Shown here: positions 60,393 to 64,000 of the stretch, piece after piece
Numbering within the stretch: position 1 is the stretch's first letter
Layout: each line of letters begins with the position of its first letter
NCBI RefSeq assembly: GCF_003628535.1
Contig: NZ_RBCI01000001.1
Span: 124,001-188,000, forward strand
Direction of reading: 5' to 3'
From: Flavisolibacter nicotianae
Lineage (GTDB): Bacteria; Bacteroidota; Bacteroidia; Chitinophagales; Chitinophagaceae
DNA length: 64,000 bases
Notes under the pieces: model-generated
What the model saw: the letters and a program-made list of their open reading frames with translations, nothing else
The model's database searches: none
Told to the model about the DNA's origin: nothing
Position numbers and translations under genes: made by a program

Positions 60393-62903
60393 ATGCTGAG
60401 AGGATTGATCCTTGCCGTCGTCATGTTTTTGACGCATAGAGGGCTAACGCAGAAAACACTAACCGCATACAAAACACTGCAGCCTCCTGTCATCGACGGG
60501 AAGCTGGATGATGCGGCCTGGCAGTCAGCCCTGCCGGCAACAGACTTCATCCAGAACTCTCCCAACTTCGGCCAGTCTTCTTTGGTTCAGTCTTCGGTAA
60601 AAGTGCTTTACGACAACAATGCCGTTTACATTGGCGCCATCCTCTACGACAATCCGGGACAAATTCAAAAACAACTGACAGCGCGGGACAACGAGCAGCG
60701 GCAAAATGCCGATTGCTTTGCTGTTTTTTTCGACACATACAACGACAAACAAAACGGTTTTCAGTTCCTGGTTACACCCGCCAATGTGCAAACCGATAGC
60801 AAACTGGCAGCAACGGCCACTACCGGGTACGGCGATTACGGCGACCGCTCGTGGGATGCCGTGTGGCAAAGCCAGACCAGCATCACCGAAAACGGCTGGA
60901 TTGCTGAAATACGCATTCCGTATTCATCTCTCCGCTTTGCGCGGAAAGACATTCAAACCTGGGGCCTTCAATTTCTCCGGTACACCCGCCGCAACAACGA
61001 GATATCGTATTGGAACCCTGTAAATCCGGCCGAGAATGGCTTTGTCAACCAGTTTGGCCAGCTCACCGACCTGCACGACATCCAGCCGCCCCTGCGCCTG
61101 AGTCTTTCGCCCTACCTGTCAAGCGGTGTGCGCTATTACCCGCAGAATTTTGGAAAGAAAAAAGACGTGCTTCACAGCGGCGGCTTGGACGTTAAATACG
61201 GCATCAATGAGAGCTTTACCCTCGATGCCACGGTCATCCCCGACTTTGGCCAGGTGGTATCGGACAACCTGGTGAACAACCTCTCTCCTTTCGAGCAGCA
61301 GTTCCAGGAGAACCGCCCGTTTTTTACCGAAGGCACAGAACTGTTTCTAAAATCGGGGTTGTTTTATTCCCGCAGGATCGGCGCCATCCCGGGCGGCTAC
61401 TACGCGGCCCAGGAATTACCGGGCTATTCCGCCGTCAAAAACCCCTCGGTCACGCAATTGTACAATGCCGTCAAGTTGTCGGGCCGCACCAGAGGAAAAC
61501 TGGGCATCGGCGTTTTCAATGCCGTAACCGCACCGATGTACGCCACGGTCCAAAACACTAATACGAAGCAGGACTCGACCTTTGAAACAGAACCGCTGAC
61601 CAATTACAACCTCCTGGTGCTGGACCAGGCATTGAAAGGACGTTCGTCCATTACGTTTACCAACACCAACGTGTTGCGCAGCGGAAGTGCAAGGGACGCT
61701 AACGTTTCCGGCCTGGATCTTTCCCTTTTTACTCCCGACAACCGGTACCAGGTAAAACTCACGGGCCGTTACAGCAAGATCTTTGGCTACTCCGCCTTAC
61801 CCAGCTTCGATTATTCTTCGTATGGCATCAACCTGATCGGCGATACCACACGCATCAACAACCAGTTGTTGGTAAAACCCTACGACGGTTTTAAAACCTC
61901 GTTGTTTGTCGGGAAAGTCAGCGGGAAACTGCGGTTTGCTTTTACGACAAACGTGGTTTCCAGCAAATACGACCCCAACGACATGGGCTACCTGCAGGCG
62001 CCTAACAAAGTGGGTTATATTGCCGAAGGCAGCTACAACCAGCTAACTGCCACCAACCGGTTTATCTCCTACCAGTACACATTCGGCACCCGTTACAGCA
62101 ACATGTTCAAGCCCTATGCTTACGACCAGTACGAGGCCTATGCCCGGGGTTTTTGGGTGTTTAAGAACTTCTGGGATGTGGCCCTCAACATCGGCTCGCA
62201 GCCCTTTGCATCGCACGATTATTTTGAACTGCGTACGCCCAACCGCTACCTTGTGAAGCCCGCTTTTCATTATGTTTCTGCGGAAGGCAGCAGCGACAGC
62301 CGGAAGAAGCTTTTCGTCAATTACATTTTGGGATTTTCGCATGCCGAGGTGGAAAACGGCAATTACTATCTCGTGAACCTGGGTACCCGTTACCGTTTCA
62401 GCAACCGGTTTACGCTGGGTCTATCGATTTACAGGGAAGACGAACAAAACCAGATCGGCTATGCGTTTGTGAGAGAGTCCAATGGCGAGCCTATTATCGG
62501 CTACCGCAGAAACCTGCAAACGACGGCCGTACTGAACGGCATTTACAATTTTACATCGCGGCTGAACCTGACCCTTCGCACAAGACATTACTGGAACCAG
62601 GTGCGTTATCACAGCTTCTTCAACGTAAACCAGGATGGTCACCCCGTGCCGCGGGCCTTTCTTCCCAACCAGGACGAGAACTACAACCTCTTTAACGTGG
62701 ATGCTTTTTTTACCTGGGACTTCCGCCCCGGCAGCCGGGTGATTGCAGGCTACAAGAACTGGCTTGGCGATCCGACAGGTGTTGTCTCGCAGTCGCGCTA
62801 CCTCGGCAACCTGAAAAACATTTTCCAGACCTCGCACGGTAACGAGTTAACCGTCAAGCTGATTTACTTTCTGGACTACAACCAGTTTCGCAAAAAGCGC
62901 TAG
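60393..62903 (+). CDS. DUF5916 outer-membrane protein with N-terminal carbohydrate-binding-like domain
   Basis: 836 aa with a signal peptide (MLRGLILAVVMFLTHRGLTQ). Residues ~25-215 form a CBM9-like domain (PPVIDGKLDDAAWQSA, AVYIGAILYDNPGQI, VFFDTYNDKQNGFQFLVTP, WIAEIRIPYSSLRF). The rest (~230-836) is the DUF5916 barrel (NINESFTLDATVIPDFGQVVSD-type segment, ENRPFFTEGTELF, FYSRRIGAIPGG), rich in aromatic girdle residues. It probably binds a polysaccharide or glycoconjugate at the surface. Function is not established. Monocistronic, 73 bp after the repressor gene. Confidence 0.88.
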   Translation: MLRGLILAVVMFLTHRGLTQKTLTAYKTLQPPVIDGKLDDAAWQSALPATDFIQNSPNFGQSSLVQSSVKVLYDNNAVYIGAILYDNPGQIQKQLTARDNEQRQNADCFAVFFDTYNDKQNGFQFLVTPANVQTDSKLAATATTGYGDYGDRSWDAVWQSQTSITENGWIAEIRIPYSSLRFARKDIQTWGLQFLRYTRRNNEISYWNPVNPAENGFVNQFGQLTDLHDIQPPLRLSLSPYLSSGVRYYPQNFGKKKDVLHSGGLDVKYGINESFTLDATVIPDFGQVVSDNLVNNLSPFEQQFQENRPFFTEGTELFLKSGLFYSRRIGAIPGGYYAAQELPGYSAVKNPSVTQLYNAVKLSGRTRGKLGIGVFNAVTAPMYATVQNTNTKQDSTFETEPLTNYNLLVLDQALKGRSSITFTNTNVLRSGSARDANVSGLDLSLFTPDNRYQVKLTGRYSKIFGYSALPSFDYSSYGINLIGDTTRINNQLLVKPYDGFKTSLFVGKVSGKLRFAFTTNVVSSKYDPNDMGYLQAPNKVGYIAEGSYNQLTATNRFISYQYTFGTRYSNMFKPYAYDQYEAYARGFWVFKNFWDVALNIGSQPFASHDYFELRTPNRYLVKPAFHYVSAEGSSDSRKKLFVNYILGFSHAEVENGNYYLVNLGTRYRFSNRFTLGLSIYREDEQNQIGYAFVRESNGEPIIGYRRNLQTTAVLNGIYNFTSRLNLTLRTRHYWNQVRYHSFFNVNQDGHPVPRAFLPNQDENYNLFNVDAFFTWDFRPGSRVIAGYKNWLGDPTGVVSQSRYLGNLKNIFQTSHGNELTVKLIYFLDYNQFRKKR

Positions 62904-62969
62904 GGGCACCACATAAACACTCCTGTGCGTGCTTGTCTGCAGAAATCCCCCCATCTCACTATCCACTCA

Positions 62970-63893
62970 TTACTCCAAGTCAAAAATTTCTTTCGCCGCC
63001 TTAAACGTGTTGCAGTGCGCCTCCACGATGGTTTTCACCTGTGGCGAGTACCCGCCGCCCATGGCCACCACGCAGGGAACGGAAGCGGCCTTCAGTTGCG
63101 AAAACACCAGCCTGTCGCGCTGCCGGCAGCCCTCCATGGTGACCCTGAGTTTGCCAAACCTGTCGGTTTCCAAAACATCCACACCCGAGAGGAAAAAAGC
63201 CAGGTCCGGTTTTTCGGTTTCCAATAAACGGGGCAGGATAGCCGCTAGTTTCTCCAGGTAAATGTCGTCCGTGCATCCATCCGGCAGTTCCACATCGAGG
63301 TCGCTTTTTTCTTTGACGAAAGGATAGTTATGCTTGCCGTGCATGCTGAAGGTGAAGACCCGCTCTTCGTGTTCGAAGATCTTTGCCGTGCCATTTCCCT
63401 GGTGTACGTCAAGATCGATGATGAGGATCTTGCCGGCCCTGTTTTGCTGCAGTAAAACTGTTGCGGCGACGGCAAAATCATTGAGCAGGCAAAAGCCTTC
63501 GCCCCGGTCGCGAAAAGCATGATGCGTGCCGCCGGCCACGTTGAGGGCCACCCCGTTTTCCAACGCATGCCGGCAACAGTCGATGGTGCCCTGCGTAATG
63601 ACGAATTCACGCAGGGTTAATTGCGGCGACTGCGGAAAGCCAATGCGGCGCTGTTCCCGTGCGGAAAGTGTTTGCTCTTTGAGTTTCGTTACATAGTCCG
63701 GGCAATGCGCCAGCAAAACAACAGCGTCGCTGCAAGGCTGCGGCGAAAAAAGCGCATCGCCGGTGATCACCCCTTCGTAAAGCAATTGCTGCGGTATGAG
63801 TTCGTATTTCAGCATCGGGAACCGGTGCCCTTCGGGCAACGGGTGTGCATAGATCGGATCGAAGGCAATGTGCAGCTTCCGGCTTTTGTTCAT
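62970..63893 (-). CDS. Histone deacetylase-family (acetoin utilisation-like) amidohydrolase
   Basis: 307 aa from ATG 63893. A Zn-dependent deacetylase fold: HPLPEGHRFPMLKYELIP at the start, GGTHHAFRDRGEGFCLLND with the catalytic His pair (about residues 122-123), IIDLDVHQGNGTA with Zn ligands, and GVDVLETDRFG and VVAMGGGYSP at the end. Class I/AcuC-like enzymes remove acetyl groups from lysine or polyamines. The natural substrate here is unknown. Its ATG overlaps the stop of the upstream gene by 1 nt (TGATG), so the two are coupled. Confidence 0.93.
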   Translation of the reverse strand: MNKSRKLHIAFDPIYAHPLPEGHRFPMLKYELIPQQLLYEGVITGDALFSPQPCSDAVVLLAHCPDYVTKLKEQTLSAREQRRIGFPQSPQLTLREFVITQGTIDCCRHALENGVALNVAGGTHHAFRDRGEGFCLLNDFAVAATVLLQQNRAGKILIIDLDVHQGNGTAKIFEHEERVFTFSMHGKHNYPFVKEKSDLDVELPDGCTDDIYLEKLAAILPRLLETEKPDLAFFLSGVDVLETDRFGKLRVTMEGCRQRDRLVFSQLKAASVPCVVAMGGGYSPQVKTIVEAHCNTFKAAKEIFDLE

Positions 63894-64000
63894 CACAGTT
63901 TTATCAGTTCGTTTTCAACGATCGCATAAATGGCATCGGCCTGCCCTTTGTCCATACTCACCGCCCCGGTAAACTTGCTGAAGGCCGGCAAAATGCAATG
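63893..64000 (-). CDS. C-terminus of an unidentified protein, possibly PdeM-like phosphoesterase
   Basis: The last 35 codons are visible: HCILPAFSKFTGAVSMDKGQ, then ADAIYAIVENELIKL and TGA. The LPAFSKFTG segment resembles the C-terminus of ligase-associated metallophosphoesterases (PdeM), from memory and on little sequence. The gene continues beyond 64000. It is coupled to the deacetylase gene by a TGATG overlap. Confidence 0.45.
   Translation of the reverse strand, partial: HCILPAFSKFTGAVSMDKGQADAIYAIVENELIKL

Noticed and set aside
1-64000. tRNA, rRNA, CRISPR arrays, insertion sequences or prophage
   Set aside because: All gaps were read. None holds cloverleaf-like sequence, regular spaced repeats, a transposase or phage structural genes.

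Overview
The window is chromosomal DNA from a member of the Bacteroidota, most likely a Chitinophagaceae-like soil or freshwater bacterium. The evidence is a short RpoD starting MRQLKIT, promoters of the TTTG-N19-TAnnTTTG type, type IX secretion and gliding genes (GldJ, PorU, PorV, a PorP/SprF protein), a gliding-motility C-terminal domain cargo protein, a long-tailed ribosomal protein S16 and many lipoproteins. I see no insertion sequence, prophage, CRISPR array, rRNA or tRNA gene. Almost everything is ordinary chromosome.

Layout. 0-3 kb (minus): TPR protein, PstS-like lipoprotein, small membrane protein, TonB-family protein. 3-8 kb: LMW phosphatase and hisS, a small lipoprotein, a thiolase, then rlmN. 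8-11 kb: Spy-like periplasmic protein and two pseudouridine synthases. 11-15.6 kb (minus): peroxiredoxin, OsmC, CDF metal exporter, exported superoxide dismutase (an oxidative-stress and metal cluster) and an LptF/LptG permease. 15.6-22.5 kb: rpoD, ffh, rpsP, rimM and some membrane or DinB proteins. 22.6-25.6 kb: phospholipase D-like enzyme, DUF457 membrane protein, Gly/Thr-rich lipoprotein. 25.7-33.3 kb: two large divergent PAS histidine kinases with no response regulator beside them. 33.4-38.7 kb: cold-shock domain protein divergent from a DEAD-box helicase, a ferredoxin reductase, a KGG stress protein, a glucosaminidase and a CAP protein. 38.9-52.5 kb: the type IX secretion region (gldJ divergent from porU-porV, then recG, a giant PKD/CHU_C cargo protein and its PorP/SprF partner). 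52.5-57 kb: glycolate-oxidase-type flavoprotein, outer-membrane protein, FRG-domain protein with a small upstream gene, small membrane protein. 56.5-59 kb (minus): surE, small membrane gene, lpxB. 59-64 kb: a frameshifted four-helix-bundle (S23/IVS family) gene flanked by inverted repeats, an XRE-S24 repressor, a DUF5916 outer-membrane protein, a histone-deacetylase-family enzyme and the end of one more gene.

Most unusual points: (1) the decayed four-helix-bundle gene at 59168-59480 inside inverted repeats, which looks like a small, possibly non-autonomous mobile unit; (2) recG, whose conserved N-terminus is open for 64 codons upstream of the first ATG yet has no ATG, GTG or TTG; (3) several intergenic inverted repeats of possible MITE/REP type (6.6, 12.2, 19.1 and 57.8 kb); (4) promoters that place the transcription start almost on the start codon. 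Gene functions come from motif recognition only. No database search was run.
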